Assembly: GCF_001939075.1 (NCBI RefSeq)
Contig: NZ_MPTA01000002.1
Coordinates: 186,001 to 250,000, forward strand
DNA from: Paenisporosarcina indica
GTDB lineage: Bacteria; Bacillota; Bacilli; Bacillales_A; Planococcaceae
DNA: 64,000 nt
Direction: 5' to 3'
Position numbers and translations under genes: made by a program. Within the stretch, counting starts at the first letter, position 1. Each line of letters starts with the position of its first letter. Below, piece after piece: positions 35,528 to 45,211 of the stretch. The notes below the pieces were generated by a model. The model was given only the letters and a program-made list of their open reading frames with translations, was not told the origin of the DNA and did not search any database.

Positions 35528-36034
35528 CTACACAGTCACACAACTTTGTAGCTCCTCTATAAAAATAAAAGCATCCTCTACTTCCTTGTCAGAGAAGTTC
35601 AATTTTCCTTTTACCACATGCAACTTTTCAATTTGTGCTTCTCGACCTAACGTATCGAAATACAACAATGTTGAGACCATTTCGAGAAAGCGTGAACTTT
35701 TGTCGTTTAAACGATTAATACACTGATCGAGTCTTGGATAATTGCTATCGATTGTGGATAAGAATTGTTGTCCCTCGTCTGTGCAGGCATATGTATATTG
35801 CACATAGGAACCCTTGTCCTCCATTTTCTCCGATAAGAATGCCATATTGCACAATTCCTCTATCCGTAGTGTGAGCTCTTCCGAATAGGGTCCATAAATA
35901 TGGAATTGATATTTTTCTTGGAATGGAAAGTTCATTTTCTTGGCAATGTACACCATCTTTTGTAGCTTTTTGCGTCCTGTCACTTCACCAGCAAGTGTGA
36001 TAAACTGCACGATTTTCGCATGTTCCTCTAACAA
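35528..36034 (-). CDS. ywgA: YwgA family protein
   Basis: Unknown function; 168 residues. Begins LEEHAKIVQFITLAGEVTGRKKLQKMVYIAKK, like the SocA/Panacea-type or YwgA fold, which in other bacteria is linked to antitoxin-like proteins, but I make no such claim here. The TTG start at 36034 has GAGGTG 7 nt upstream. It follows ywfO by 11 bp, the same order as in B. subtilis. Confidence 0.85.
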   Translation of the reverse strand: MLEEHAKIVQFITLAGEVTGRKKLQKMVYIAKKMNFPFQEKYQFHIYGPYSEELTLRIEELCNMAFLSEKMEDKGSYVQYTYACTDEGQQFLSTIDSNYPRLDQCINRLNDKSSRFLEMVSTLLYFDTLGREAQIEKLHVVKGKLNFSDKEVEDAFIFIEELQSCVTV

Positions 36035-36045
36035 GTTGTTTCACC

Positions 36046-37356
36046 TCAAGTTTTGGATTTCCCTATTAATAACGCCATGATTTGTTTTTTAAGCATTTTC
36101 TTCTTCCCGTCTTGTGTCAGTAAATCTTCAGGGAAATATAATTTGTGATTGGTTCTGCGTTTACCAGTAATGGCCTCCACGATATCTGATGATCGCGACA
36201 ACTCACTCAACTCGTTATTGGGCATTAACAAATGGATTGGCACACGTTCGCCTTCTTCCCCAGGACGATAGAAATCATATGGCAAATCGGATGACGAATC
36301 AAATACTAAATAATATTTTGGGTTGATGCCCGCTTTTTTAAAAAGCTGTTCGAGTTCTGTCAGTTTTCGATAATCCTTCGCCGGATCAAATTCTATGTAT
36401 TGAAATAAGCGTCGATTAACAAACCGATCACATAAATCAGCGAGAATTTCATCCTTTTCGTGTACCCACTCTTGGAAATATGTCATGACAATTCCCTCAT
36501 CCAGTGCCAGATAATCCGCTAATGAAAAAGTAGAATCGAAAAATTTCTTAAAATGGCGTGGTTCGTAGGTAAATTGATAACCCGTGGAACTCAATTCTTT
36601 TGCACGATGTAGGGCTTTCGTCAAAATCACTTCCGCACTTCGCGACACCGGATGGAAATACACTTGCCAGTACATTTGATAACGACTCATAATGTAATCT
36701 TCCACCGCGTGCATGCCGCTTTTCTTAATCACGACTTGATCTTCCCGAGGACGCATCACGCGTAAAATTCGTTCCATATCAAAATGGCCGTAGCTCACGC
36801 CTGTGAAATACGCATCGCGTTGCAAATAATCCATGCGATCGGCATCGATTTGACTGGAAATTAAGCTTACCGCCAGTTTATTGCCGTACGTTTTGGCGAT
36901 AACATCGGACACATGTTGCGGGAATTCTGGATCAACCCGTTTTAAAATGGCATTTACTTCAGTTTCACCAAGCAAAATGGCCTGTGTGTATTTTTCATGA
37001 TCGAGATCAAATACATGTTCAAACGCATGTGAAAACGGTCCATGCCCGAGATCATGAAGAAGTGCGGCACACAGAACGAGGAGTCGCTCCGACTCATCCC
37101 ACTCCGGACGACCTTTGAAAATGTCATCGATGATGCGTCTTACTACTTCGTAAACGCCGAGAGAATGATTGAACCTACTATGTTCAGCGCCATGGAATAC
37201 GAGGTAAGTAGTGCCAAGTTGTTTAATTCTACGTAAACGTTGGAATTCACGTGCTCCGATTAAATCCCAAATCACTTGGTCACGTACGTGTATGTAGCGG
37301 TGGACCGGGTCTTTAAAAACCTTTTCTTCTGCCAGCTTTTGTGTAGCATAACTCAC
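36046..37356 (-). CDS. ywfO: HD-domain phosphohydrolase (YwfO-like)
   Basis: dNTPase/SAMHD1-like metal-dependent phosphohydrolase; substrate in vivo not established. 436 residues. HD signature in LLHDLGHGPFSHAFEH, with upstream RLRRIKQLGTTYLVFHGAEHSRFNHSLGVYEV providing His ligand, and later ISSQIDADRMDYLQRDAYFTGVSYG. The GTG start has GGAGGTG at 7 nt. Probable operon with ywgA. Confidence 0.92.
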   Translation of the reverse strand: MSYATQKLAEEKVFKDPVHRYIHVRDQVIWDLIGAREFQRLRRIKQLGTTYLVFHGAEHSRFNHSLGVYEVVRRIIDDIFKGRPEWDESERLLVLCAALLHDLGHGPFSHAFEHVFDLDHEKYTQAILLGETEVNAILKRVDPEFPQHVSDVIAKTYGNKLAVSLISSQIDADRMDYLQRDAYFTGVSYGHFDMERILRVMRPREDQVVIKKSGMHAVEDYIMSRYQMYWQVYFHPVSRSAEVILTKALHRAKELSSTGYQFTYEPRHFKKFFDSTFSLADYLALDEGIVMTYFQEWVHEKDEILADLCDRFVNRRLFQYIEFDPAKDYRKLTELEQLFKKAGINPKYYLVFDSSSDLPYDFYRPGEEGERVPIHLLMPNNELSELSRSSDIVEAITGKRRTNHKLYFPEDLLTQDGKKKMLKKQIMALLIGKSKT

Positions 37357-37445
37357 ATGAACACCTCCTCGTCAGTCTTATTTTTCGAAGACTAAAGTCG
37401 CGACAACGTCACAATGCCTTCGTAATCTACAATCCTGTAAGCCTA

Positions 37446-37478
37446 AAGAAAAAGCCGCCTTGATCTAAGGTGGCGAAA
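37446..37478 (-). terminator. Terminator of the DUF1450 gene
   Basis: Minus strand GCCACCTT, loop AGATC, AAGGCGGC, TTTTTC. Confidence 0.85.
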
Positions 37479-37515
37479 GAATGACTATCTATAGTAAATC
37501 GGTTTATTCACGAGA

Positions 37516-37740
37516 TTATCCCTTTAGTTTGGCACGTACTTTCACCATTAATTCTTCTTCAGTAAGTGCAGCAACGGGGCGGTTGTTCACAAATGCGAAC
37601 GTTTTTTTTCGTCCAGGACCACAGTACGACTGACACGCGATATCTACCGAAGCGTTCGGGTCTATTTCTGATAACTTAGGAATTAAGGTTTTTAAGTTCA
37701 CGGCCTGACAATCATCGCAAACTCGAAATTCGTTTGCCAT
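37516..37740 (-). CDS. DUF1450 family protein
   Basis: Small cytoplasmic protein of ~74 residues; function unknown. Cysteine pattern CDDCQ near residue 8 and [11 protein letters not shown] near 45 could bind a metal or iron-sulfur cluster, thioredoxin-like (family inference). The start is ATG 37738-37740 ([10 protein letters not shown]); ten further codons upstream in frame look spurious. Monocistronic with its own terminator. Confidence 0.85.
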   Translation of the reverse strand: MANEFRVCDDCQAVNLKTLIPKLSEIDPNASVDIACQSYCGPGRKKTFAFVNNRPVAALTEEELMVKVRAKLKG

Positions 37741-37904
37741 TTGCCAACAACCTTTCTTTTTTTCATTCAAAGTCTATTGGTCATTGTATCGTATATTTCC
37801 TCTCTGATTCAAGCAAATCAAAATGTTTTCATGAATAAAACCTGCGAATCTTGTACATGCTTGAAGTAGAACACAGAAACTATTAACAATTGAGGAGGGT
37901 CTCT

Positions 37905-38537
37905 ATGGTAAAGATACGACAAGATGCCTGGTTAGATGAAAACGATGAATTGCTAGCTGAAACCGTGCTCCGACACGTTAGAGAAGGAAGTACGCAACTA
38001 AATGCCTTTGAAGAAGCAGGCGATGCACTGAACCGCACGGCCGCTGCTTGTGGATTTCGTTGGAACGCTGTTGTAAGGAGAGAATACGAGAAAGACTTAA
38101 AAGATGCGAAAAAAGATCGCAAACAAAAACTACGTGTACTTGGTAAGGAATATCGCCGCCGTGGACAATCTCTGTTTCTCGTAGGAAGCGAAGAAGAACC
38201 TCAAGAACGCGTCCAAATCCCACTTTCTGCACTGTCCCTAGATGTCGTCATTGCTTACTTATTACGCTTGCAACAAACTGGCACGGGTGAAGGAGAATCG
38301 CATCGCTGGCGTACACTTCTGTCCCATGCTCAAGAAAAAACAAAGCAACTGGAACGTGATATTGCCCGACTTGAAAAAGAAAACTCCACTATTCGTGAAG
38401 ATTACGAGCAATTTGTTCATATCATGAACCGTGCCCGCCGTCTCGTAACGTTGAATGACGATGCAGATAATATTTCACCAGTCTTCCAAATGGAACGTAA
38501 CGGCAATCTAGTAGCAAAAGAGCCACCAATTAGTTAA
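37905..38537 (+). CDS. rsfA: Prespore-specific transcription regulator RsfA
   Basis: Adjusts sigma-F-dependent genes in the forespore. 210 residues. N-terminal Myb/SANT-like DNA-binding domain: [21 protein letters not shown] and [18 protein letters not shown] charged linker follows, then a coiled coil ~150-190 ([19 protein letters not shown]). GGAGG lies 6 nt before ATG 37905; the frame extends 5 codons upstream without a better start. I could not define a sigma-F promoter. Strong sign of a spore-former. Confidence 0.92.
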   Translation: MVKIRQDAWLDENDELLAETVLRHVREGSTQLNAFEEAGDALNRTAAACGFRWNAVVRREYEKDLKDAKKDRKQKLRVLGKEYRRRGQSLFLVGSEEEPQERVQIPLSALSLDVVIAYLLRLQQTGTGEGESHRWRTLLSHAQEKTKQLERDIARLEKENSTIREDYEQFVHIMNRARRLVTLNDDADNISPVFQMERNGNLVAKEPPIS

Positions 38538-38574
38538 TTGGTGGTTTTTGTTTTGGGTAGAGGGCTTTCGCCTC

Positions 38575-39423
38575 CTATTTGTCTGTTTTAGCCAGCATTT
38601 TTTGGTTGCGTTCAACGACGCGTGTTAAATAGAACATATACAAATCTGTTTCAGTAGGTTGCAGTGACTGCATACGGACATTGGACATCATATGGTTCAT
38701 TAACCGTTGGACATGAATCACCGTGTCTTGAACGGTCACGCTCACGCCCATAATTTCGCTCACGGAAGCCATCACTTCCGGCATGATGACTGGATAGACA
38801 AACTTTGTTTCTTCGCCGTCCAATCCGCTTTCATAAAAATCACGAATGAGTGCGGCACGCTCCGATCCAGATCCTTCAATACATAAATAAATTTGGACTG
38901 CGATTCCATGACGCAAGCGTCTTTGTGAGATCCCGGCAAACTTTTTGCCATCCACGCTTAAATCATACGACCCAGGACAGTATGATCCAACAATTTCGTA
39001 GGCCTCAATGCGGTCAGCGATTTGTGGAAATAAATGTCGAACAAATTCAACCATGATATCGTATCCTGCATGAATATCAATCGCATTATGTTGTTCGGAT
39101 ACTAGAATGGAGATATTTAACACGCCACCGTCCAACACGACCGCAAGTCCACCTGAGTTCCTCACAATGGATTGATACCCATGTTCCTCAATCACCTTTC
39201 GTCCCGCTCCGATATGTGGAAGTCGATGATCTTGTATGCCGAGAACCACGGTTTTTTCGTGTACCCATGTGCGGATCGTTGGCAAGGACTCCCCTTTCCC
39301 AACTAGTTCACACAGCATATCGTCTGCCGCAAATGATTCCAGCGCGGAACTTGCTCTACCACTCATGGATTGATCCCAAAATCGCCACTCTTTATTCATA
39401 AATAATTCAGTAAATCCAGACAT
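38575..39423 (-). CDS. lipL: Octanoyl-[GcvH]:protein N-octanoyltransferase
   Basis: Transfers octanoyl from GcvH to E2 subunits in lipoate synthesis. 282 residues of the BPL/LplA/LipB fold. Thioester Cys149 in EIVGSYCPGSYDLSVDGKK; RNSGGLAVVLDGGVLN forms the substrate pocket. Start ATG overlaps the pta stop (TAATG), with AGGAGA upstream. Adjacent to pta and convergent with rsfA, as in the B. subtilis ywf region. Confidence 0.93.
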   Translation of the reverse strand: MSGFTELFMNKEWRFWDQSMSGRASSALESFAADDMLCELVGKGESLPTIRTWVHEKTVVLGIQDHRLPHIGAGRKVIEEHGYQSIVRNSGGLAVVLDGGVLNISILVSEQHNAIDIHAGYDIMVEFVRHLFPQIADRIEAYEIVGSYCPGSYDLSVDGKKFAGISQRRLRHGIAVQIYLCIEGSGSERAALIRDFYESGLDGEETKFVYPVIMPEVMASVSEIMGVSVTVQDTVIHVQRLMNHMMSNVRMQSLQPTETDLYMFYLTRVVERNQKMLAKTDK

Positions 39424-40409
39424 TATGATTCTCCTACCATCACGCTTTGATAAGCGGTCATTAATACTAGTTTATAAATATCCTCTGAGGAGCAGTCTTG
39501 TGACAAACTATTCACCGGCTTGTTAAACCCTTGCAATAAAGGACCAAACGCTTCAAAACCACCGAACTGCTTTGTTAAATTATAGCCGATATTTCCGGCT
39601 TCAAGTGACGGGAAGACAAACACATTGGCATCACCTTGAATCGCGGATCTCGGTGCTTTTTTTTCGGCTATTGCCGGTACGAAAGCAACGTCAAATTGAA
39701 TTTCCCCTTCAATTGTAACAGCTGGTGCCTTCTCTTGTGCGAGCTTTGTTGCTTCCACTATTTTTTGTGTTTCTGGTGATTGAGCTGAGCCTTTTGTAGA
39801 GAATGACAGCATCGCTACTTTAGGGTCGATCCCAAATACCTTCGCTGTTTGTGCACTTTCTACAGCAATTTCGGCTAACTCCTCACTCGTTGGCGCAATC
39901 GTTATGGCACAGTCTGCGAAAAGATAGCGTTCATCTCCACGTACCATCAGGAAAGCCCCACTAGTTTTTGTAATGCCTCGTTTGGTTTGAATAATTTGCA
40001 ACGCAGGACGCACAATTTCGGCCATCGTATGGAGCGCCCCACTAACTACGCCCTGTGCATAACTGGTGTAGACCAGCATAGCCCCAAATGTATTGACGTC
40101 TTTTAACTGGATGCGTGCTTGCGTCGGAGTTGTTTTCCCGTGCCTGCGTTCTACATATTGAAGGATGCATTGATCCAATTTTTCAAAATGTACCGGATCC
40201 ACTATTTCAATTCCTGACAGGTCCACTTTCGCTTGAGTGGCCGCTACGGATATGAGCTCACGTGGTCCAATTAAAATCGGTGTGACAATGCCTTCATGGG
40301 TAAGTCTTAATGCAGCTTGCAACACACGCTCATCTGTACCTTCCGGCAATACGATTTTCACGTTTTTGTCAGCTAAAGCTTGTCTGATCTCGTCAAATAA
40401 GTTAGTCAT
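39423..40409 (-). CDS. pta: Phosphate acetyltransferase
   Basis: Acetyl-CoA + Pi to acetyl-phosphate + CoA, part of overflow metabolism with AckA. ~328 residues, the short Firmicute form without the N-terminal regulatory domains. Motifs: VKIVLPEGTDERVLQAA, GALHTMAEIVRPALQIIQT, ADCAITIAPTSEELAEIA, FPSLEAGNIGYNLTKQFGG. The frame opens at 40481, but MTNLFDEIRQAL at 40409 with AGGAGG upstream matches the family start. Confidence 0.95.
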   Translation of the reverse strand: MTNLFDEIRQALADKNVKIVLPEGTDERVLQAALRLTHEGIVTPILIGPRELISVAATQAKVDLSGIEIVDPVHFEKLDQCILQYVERRHGKTTPTQARIQLKDVNTFGAMLVYTSYAQGVVSGALHTMAEIVRPALQIIQTKRGITKTSGAFLMVRGDERYLFADCAITIAPTSEELAEIAVESAQTAKVFGIDPKVAMLSFSTKGSAQSPETQKIVEATKLAQEKAPAVTIEGEIQFDVAFVPAIAEKKAPRSAIQGDANVFVFPSLEAGNIGYNLTKQFGGFEAFGPLLQGFNKPVNSLSQDCSSEDIYKLVLMTAYQSVMVGES

Positions 40410-40743
40410 GATTGCATCGGCCTCCTTGAAATTGAAATAAGAAATTCGGCGTGACAGCAAGTACTTTTGTTTTAGCATCATTCGTTCTATATGGCACTCT
40501 CCACTTTTTCTTTTGTCTAGCTACGAAGCCATCTCGATGACCCAATCATGGGGTTAGAAAGTCGATTTGCCTTTCTATCTTCCAGCGCCAGTGTCAGGCT
40601 TGAGGGGAGCTTTCCGATTTTTATTAAATCATACACGAATTTGTCATACTTCGTCATGTCGGAGTGGTGACTTTGTGGGTTTCTGTAGGGCTTTATGCTA
40701 AACTTGATTTGAGTATTTTTATTTAAGAAGGAGTGTCTCATAG
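40410..40743. other. Divergent pta/hemQ regulatory region with degenerate repeat
   Basis: No gene seen. From 40513 to ~40605 lies TTGTCTAGCTACGAAGCC .. CTTCCAGCGCCAGTGTCAGG, similar to the TTGTCTAGCTCCAGCGCC-type repeats common between Bacillales genes. A possible hemQ promoter is TTTGTG, 16 bp, TATGCT (~40670-40697), weak. Confidence 0.5.
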
Positions 40744-41493
40744 ATGATAGAAGCAGCACAAACTTTAGATGGTTGGTACGTTTTACATGACTTCCGTTCA
40801 ATGGATTGGACGTCTTGGAAACAAGTATCAGCTGAAGATCGCACAACAGCTGTAAATGAGTTTTTGGCATTTTTGGAAGAGTTGAACATTGCAGATGAGG
40901 CGAAAACAGGAAGCCATGCTTTCTATACGATTCTTGGCCAAAAAGCTGACTTCATGTTAATGACTTTGCGTCCCACGATGGATGAATTAATCCAAATTGA
41001 AGCTAAATTCAACAAGTTAACGATTGCTGAATACACTGTTCCTATGTATTCTTACGTGTCGGTGGTTGAGCTTTCAAACTACCTGGCTGGCGATTCAACT
41101 GAAGATCCATATCAAAACGCTCATGTACGTAGCCGTCTGTACCCGGAGCTTCCACGTTCTCAGTATGTTTGTTTCTACCCAATGGACAAGCGTCGTGATG
41201 GCGATGACAATTGGTACATGCTTGAAATGGATGAACGCAAATCCATGATGCGCAGTCACGGCATGATTGGTCGCGGATATGCAGGAAAAGTGAAACAGAT
41301 CATCAGTGGTTCGATTGGTTTTGACGATTATGAGTGGGGCGTTACATTGTTCTCTGATGACGTACTTCAGTTCAAAAAATTAGTTTACGAAATGCGTTTT
41401 GATGAAGTGAGTGCACGTTTTGGCGAGTTCGGTTCATTCTTCGTTGGAACATTGCTGGATCACGAAAAAACTACGGCATTTTTAACTGTTTAA
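40744..41493 (+). CDS. hemQ: Coproheme decarboxylase
   Basis: Last step of the Gram-positive coproporphyrin-dependent heme pathway: decarboxylates coproheme to heme b with peroxide. 249 residues of the chlorite-dismutase fold. Catalytic Tyr145 and Lys149 (CFYPMDKR) and proximal heme ligand His172 ([11 protein letters not shown]) sit at the positions known for Firmicute HemQ. GGAGTG precedes ATG. Monocistronic with terminator. Confidence 0.96.
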   Translation: MIEAAQTLDGWYVLHDFRSMDWTSWKQVSAEDRTTAVNEFLAFLEELNIADEAKTGSHAFYTILGQKADFMLMTLRPTMDELIQIEAKFNKLTIAEYTVPMYSYVSVVELSNYLAGDSTEDPYQNAHVRSRLYPELPRSQYVCFYPMDKRRDGDDNWYMLEMDERKSMMRSHGMIGRGYAGKVKQIISGSIGFDDYEWGVTLFSDDVLQFKKLVYEMRFDEVSARFGEFGSFFVGTLLDHEKTTAFLTV

Positions 41494-41500
41494 TCCTATT

Positions 41501-41530
41501 GGCTGCGCGATTTTGCGCAGTCTTTTTTTG
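41501..41530 (+). terminator. hemQ terminator
   Basis: CTGCGC, loop GATTTT, GCGCAG, TCTTTTTTTG. Confidence 0.9.
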
Positions 41531-41718
41531 TGGGTTTTTTCAAGGATGGAGAATGAATAGTGCGAGAGGAACATGAATAAATTGAAACCATCCAGAATAT
41601 ATATAACTTAGTACAACCCTACATCTTTTCTCTTCCACTATAGAATCGTCGAAACTAATATTCTCCTGGTCTACTTGGAATGGGCTTGGCATATAGTGAT
41701 TTCGAGGAGGGTTGTGCT

Positions 41719-42138
41719 GTGGCGGTTATTAAAGCAACTGAAAAAGATGTAGAAACGTTGGCTCGTTTAATGCGGGCGGAAGCTGAGGGGGAAGGCGTAC
41801 AAGGTATGCTCATGGTGGGAAACGTTGGTGTGAACCGCGTGCGCTTCGATTGTCTTGATTTTGGTGATATTCGTAATGTGCAACAAATGGTATTCCAGAG
41901 TCCTGGTGGTTTTGAAGCCACCACCAAATCCTATTTTTATCAGCGTGCTCGCCCACAAGATATTGCACTCGCCCGGCGTGTGATTAATGGTGAGCGATTC
42001 CATCCCGCTAGCCGTTCGTTGTGGTTTTTCGAACCTCCAGGAGATTGCCCAGCAACGTGGTATGACCAACCGAATACAGGTCGTTACAAAGCCCATTGTT
42101 TTTTCTCTCCGATACCTGAAAACTGTCCACGAATTTAA
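41719..42138 (+). CDS. cwlJ: Spore cortex-lytic enzyme CwlJ
   Basis: Spore coat-located cortex hydrolase needed for Ca-dipicolinate-triggered germination. 139 residues, SleB-type hydrolase domain: AVIKATEKDVETLARLMRAEAEGEG (catalytic Glu region), QGMLMVGNVGVNRV, YFYQRARP, LWFFEPPGDCPATWYDQP. The frame opens at 41680, but GAGGAGG 8 nt before GTG 41719 gives the family N-terminus MAVIKATEK. It depends on GerQ, encoded 18 bp downstream, for coat assembly in B. subtilis. Confidence 0.94.
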   Translation: MAVIKATEKDVETLARLMRAEAEGEGVQGMLMVGNVGVNRVRFDCLDFGDIRNVQQMVFQSPGGFEATTKSYFYQRARPQDIALARRVINGERFHPASRSLWFFEPPGDCPATWYDQPNTGRYKAHCFFSPIPENCPRI

Positions 42139-42156
42139 ATTTGAAAGGATGATCAA

Positions 42157-42531
42157 ATGGTACAATATTATTGGAATCCAGCCTATGCACAACAAATGCA
42201 ACAACCTTTTCAAGGACAACAACCTTTTCAGCCACAACAACAACAGCAACTCCCACCGGCAGCGCCTGTCGCACCAAGACCTCGGCAACCCATGGCAGAA
42301 GAGGAATCATACATTGAAAACATTTTACGTTTCAATAAAGGAAAAGTAGGTACATTTTACTTAACGTTCCCAAATAACCGTGAATGGAATGCCAAAGTGG
42401 TCACTGGAGTTGTGGAAGCGGCGGGTAAAGATCACGTGATTGTGAGTGAGACTAGTGGAAAGCGTTACTTGCTGCTAATGATTTATTTGGATTATGTAAC
42501 GTTTGATGAAGAGATTACTTACTTTCAATGA
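42157..42531 (+). CDS. gerQ: Spore coat protein GerQ
   Basis: Coat protein that localises CwlJ and is cross-linked by transglutaminase Tgl. 124 residues. The N-terminal ~50 are Gln/Pro-rich and disordered (QQPFQGQQPFQPQQQQQLPP), supplying cross-link Gln. The C-terminal ~75 form the conserved domain (EESYIENILRFNKGKVGTFY; YVTFDEEITYF). Forms an operon with cwlJ, ended by a strong terminator. Confidence 0.95.
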   Translation: MVQYYWNPAYAQQMQQPFQGQQPFQPQQQQQLPPAAPVAPRPRQPMAEEESYIENILRFNKGKVGTFYLTFPNNREWNAKVVTGVVEAAGKDHVIVSETSGKRYLLLMIYLDYVTFDEEITYFQ

Positions 42532-42604
42532 TTTGACTGAAGCATTAAGACGACCCAGCTAGTTTTTTCTGACTTCGGACTTATTTTTCAAATAGCTCGC
42601 TCAT

Positions 42605-42651
42605 ATAAAAATGCCCTTTCCAATTTAGTTTGGAAGGGCATTTTTGTTTTA
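42605..42651 (+). terminator. cwlJ-gerQ terminator
   Basis: AAAATGCCCTTTCCAA/TTGGAAGGGCATTTT stem, TTTTTG after. Confidence 0.92.
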
Positions 42652-42759
42652 AACGTTATTGGAGACAAAAAAATTTGGTTATATTAGCGCAATTGTACGA
42701 TAAAGAACAGGTTAGTATAGTGAAGCTCCGTTGCTTGAATCTTGTTGATAAAAATAGGA

Positions 42760-42865
42760 TTCCTACGTCAATGACGATTATTCCTACGTGATCCTGTTAT
42801 TTTCCTACGTCATCCCCGAAAATCCCTACGTGCCCCACGATAATTCCAATTGAGCACTCACTCGA
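42760..42865. repeat. 21-bp-period array 8 (TTCCTACGT core)
   Basis: Cores at 42760, 42781, 42802, 42823 (last TCCCTACGT), terminal TTCCAATTGAGC at 42844: exact 21-bp steps. Flanked by degraded palindromic-element pieces: AGCGCAATTGTACGATAAAGAAC (split across 42686-42708) before it, and GCCGCAAGAACGTGCGCCTAGCGTAAAC-like sequence (42889-42915) after it. Convergent gerQ/ywdK gap; no gene. Confidence 0.9.
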
Positions 42866-42937
42866 TGGGCTAGCGCAGGATCACAGCCGCAAGAACGTGC
42901 GCCTAGCGTAAACAGGATAGAATTACATAGCTAAAAT

Positions 42938-42968
42938 TGAAAAAGCATCTTCACTCACGAAGATGCTC
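42938..42968 (-). terminator. Terminator of the ung-ywdI-ywdK run
   Basis: Minus strand GCATCTTC, loop, GAAGATGC, TTTTTCAATT. Confidence 0.9.
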
Positions 42969-42973
42969 CAAAA

Positions 42974-43354
42974 CTAGTTCATATGTTTGACAACAGCTAC
43001 GATAACAAATATCCATGCTGCTAAAAACGCTACGCCACCGATTGGTGTAATCGCACCTAAGATACCGATTCCACTCAAACTAAGGACATACAGTGAACCT
43101 GAGAAAATGACAATCCCAGCTAACATGAAATAACCTGCCCAATTAAGCTGCGACACATTTCCAATGATGCTTGAACTCATTAAGATTCCAATTACGATCA
43201 AACCAATGGCATGATACATCTGGTATTGTACAGCTGTTTCCCAAATGGCTAAATATTTTTCGGATAGTTTTTCCTTTAAAGCATGTGCACCAAAAGCTCC
43301 AAATGCTACAGCAAGAAATGCGTTAATGGCACCTGCGATAATAAAAAATGGCAT
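42974..43354 (-). CDS. ywdK: DUF423 membrane protein (YwdK-like)
   Basis: Small inner membrane protein, function unknown. 126 residues with four membrane segments; family motifs FLAVAFGAFGAHALK, YQMYHAIGLI, FSGSLYVLSLSG and the C-terminal GAITPIGGVAFLAAWI. ATG follows AGGGGAAATTC. It follows ywdI by 20 bp and is the last gene of the run. Confidence 0.9.
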   Translation of the reverse strand: MPFFIIAGAINAFLAVAFGAFGAHALKEKLSEKYLAIWETAVQYQMYHAIGLIVIGILMSSSIIGNVSQLNWAGYFMLAGIVIFSGSLYVLSLSGIGILGAITPIGGVAFLAAWIFVIVAVVKHMN

Positions 43355-43374
43355 GAATTTCCCCTACTTCCTAA

Positions 43375-43635
43375 TTAAAAATCAAACAGTGAGTCTCCGT
43401 TTGCACCGTCTTCTTTCATTCGTTCACCAGAAGAAACGGAAGGGATCGTTGACGAGGGTTGCTCGACTCGAATAGGTGCAGCAACCGATCTGAATTCTAC
43501 TTGTTCACTTAGGGCCACGTCACATAGTGCGCGGATGGCAAGCAATGAATCTCGAATACTTTGATCATCGCCTCTAAGTTTTGCAGCTGATGCGTGTTTG
43601 TCGATTTCGGCGAGTACTCTACTTAATGGGATCAT
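43375..43635 (-). CDS. ywdI: YwdI family protein
   Basis: Unknown function. ~86 residues: N-terminal helical segment IPLSRVLAEIDKHASAAKLRG..IRDSLLAIRALCDVAL, then a disordered, Ser/Pro-rich linker and the conserved acidic end DGANGDSLFDF. GGAGGG lies 6 nt before ATG 43633-43635; the longer frame (43662) is unlikely. Lies between ung and ywdK as in B. subtilis. Confidence 0.8.
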   Translation of the reverse strand: MIPLSRVLAEIDKHASAAKLRGDDQSIRDSLLAIRALCDVALSEQVEFRSVAAPIRVEQPSSTIPSVSSGERMKEDGANGDSLFDF

Positions 43636-43675
43636 GAGTCTCCCTCCTTTTCCACTTACCACTTTACCACGAAAT

Positions 43676-44347
43676 TCACTTCAAGCAAAAATCAATGGGT
43701 TCATTCCCCCACTCGATTAATTGTTTATTGATTTTCGAATAAGGTTTGCTGCCTAAGAATCCTCGATGTGCACTAAGAGGGCTTGGATGAACGGACTCCA
43801 AAATGGCATGACGTGAAGGATCAATAAGCTGTCGTTTCATTTGTGCAGGTCGACCCCAAAGCACGAAAATGATTGGATTGTCTCTTGCTGACAATTTACG
43901 AATCACTTCATCCGTAAACGTTTCCCACCCTTGTCCTTTGTGTGAATGAGCCGCACCTGCTCGTACTGTCAGGACTGTGTTAAGCAGCAATACGCCTTGT
44001 TTCGCCCACTTTGTCAAGGATCCGTGTTCCGGCATGTCGCAACCGAGGTCAGCTTGCAGTTCTTTTAACATATTGCGTAAGCTTGGGGGGATCTTAACGG
44101 CTTCCTTTACTGAAAAGCTCATGCCGTGAGCTTGACCAGGTCCGTGGTAAGGGTCTTGTCCAATGATCACCACTCTGACTTCTTCAAATGCCGTTTCTCG
44201 AAAGGCACTCCATAAATCATTCATAGGCGGGTAAATGGTTTCGTTTTCGTATTGTTCTTTCAAAAACTCGCGTAGCTTCAAATAATATGGTTTTTCGAAT
44301 TCGCTAGCGAGCATATGCCCCCAATCACTTCCTATGTTTATAGTCAT
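43676..44347 (-). CDS. ung: Uracil-DNA glycosylase
   Basis: Removes uracil from DNA. ~223 residues, family 1. Water-activating Asp65 in [18 protein letters not shown]; uracil-binding [12 protein letters not shown]-type segment; catalytic His in [24 protein letters not shown] 8 nt upstream selects ATG 44345-44347, not the in-frame GTG at 44356. It starts 6 bp after the DUF4230 gene stop; the two are likely co-transcribed. Confidence 0.95.
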   Translation of the reverse strand: MTINIGSDWGHMLASEFEKPYYLKLREFLKEQYENETIYPPMNDLWSAFRETAFEEVRVVIIGQDPYHGPGQAHGMSFSVKEAVKIPPSLRNMLKELQADLGCDMPEHGSLTKWAKQGVLLLNTVLTVRAGAAHSHKGQGWETFTDEVIRKLSARDNPIIFVLWGRPAQMKRQLIDPSRHAILESVHPSPLSAHRGFLGSKPYSKINKQLIEWGNEPIDFCLK

Positions 44348-44352
44348 TAGAG

Positions 44353-45099
44353 TCACTCCTCAAATTCTACAGTTACCTCATATTCCACTAGAGAAAACAT
44401 TTCTGAAACGGAGCGGGCTGCGTTCTCTTCTGCAAGCTCTAATACGCCTTGCCCAGATGTTTCTTCAATCATGAGCTTTTCCGCCTCTGCTGCTAATTTA
44501 TAAGCTTCTTTTATGTCCGCTTTCTGTCTGAATAATCCTTCATAAGAATATATCTCGACTTGATCGAAAAATATTTCAGGACCGCCTAAAAATTCGGCTT
44601 TTGGCAAAGTCAGCGTCGCTGTTCTTGAGTCTTCATTAAGCGTGATATCCTCTTCCTCTACTTTGGAAAAGTCAATTCCTGCTTTGATGGAACCTGGAAT
44701 GACGACTAATAGTTGACGCTTTGTTCCGGGTAGGTCCATCCCAATCTCTTGTCCAAACAGTGTATTATCTTGTCTATTAACAATGACTTTCGTGAATGCT
44801 TCTGCTGTTACCAGTTCATTTAGGGATTGAATTCGTTCTAAAAAGGCACCATTATTTTCAGTGAAGGTACTTCCTTTGATCATCCAAAAGGCAATGGAAG
44901 GAATGGCAATAATTAAGATGAGTAATCCTGCGAATAACCATAGGAATTTTCGTTTCCAAATCGATAGGACAAGCGAGCTGACCCGCCAAAAACCCGATGG
45001 ACGTTGTCGCACACTTTCGACAGTAACGGCTGTTTCATCTTGTGCTTTCAGTTCTTCAAGCAATCTTTCAATCTCATCAATACGCTGATTTTTCGACAT
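44353..45099 (-). CDS. DUF4230 membrane-anchored protein
   Basis: Function unknown. ~248 residues: N-terminal coiled coil ~3-20 ([15 protein letters not shown]), a single membrane segment ~54-75 ([21 protein letters not shown]), then an extracellular domain of beta strands and a helical tail ([25 protein letters not shown]), the DUF4230 pattern. Start ATG 45097-45099 (GGTGGAG upstream). Precedes ung. Confidence 0.78.
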   Translation of the reverse strand: MSKNQRIDEIERLLEELKAQDETAVTVESVRQRPSGFWRVSSLVLSIWKRKFLWLFAGLLILIIAIPSIAFWMIKGSTFTENNGAFLERIQSLNELVTAEAFTKVIVNRQDNTLFGQEIGMDLPGTKRQLLVVIPGSIKAGIDFSKVEEEDITLNEDSRTATLTLPKAEFLGGPEIFFDQVEIYSYEGLFRQKADIKEAYKLAAEAEKLMIEETSGQGVLELAEENAARSVSEMFSLVEYEVTVEFEE

Positions 45100-45211
45100 A
45101 GTTCTCCACCCTTCTATCATTTTTGCTATAGGTTTATTACGTTTACGATAATAGAAAGTTTCACTTTGTACAACTTTAAAACGAGTGTTAGGATGAGAAC
45201 AGAGGTGAAAA

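Noticed and set aside
37795-37900. Sigma-F promoter upstream of rsfA
   Set aside because: GTATA with a 15-bp spacer is present, but the -10 matches GGNRAANWTW poorly; not strong enough to call.
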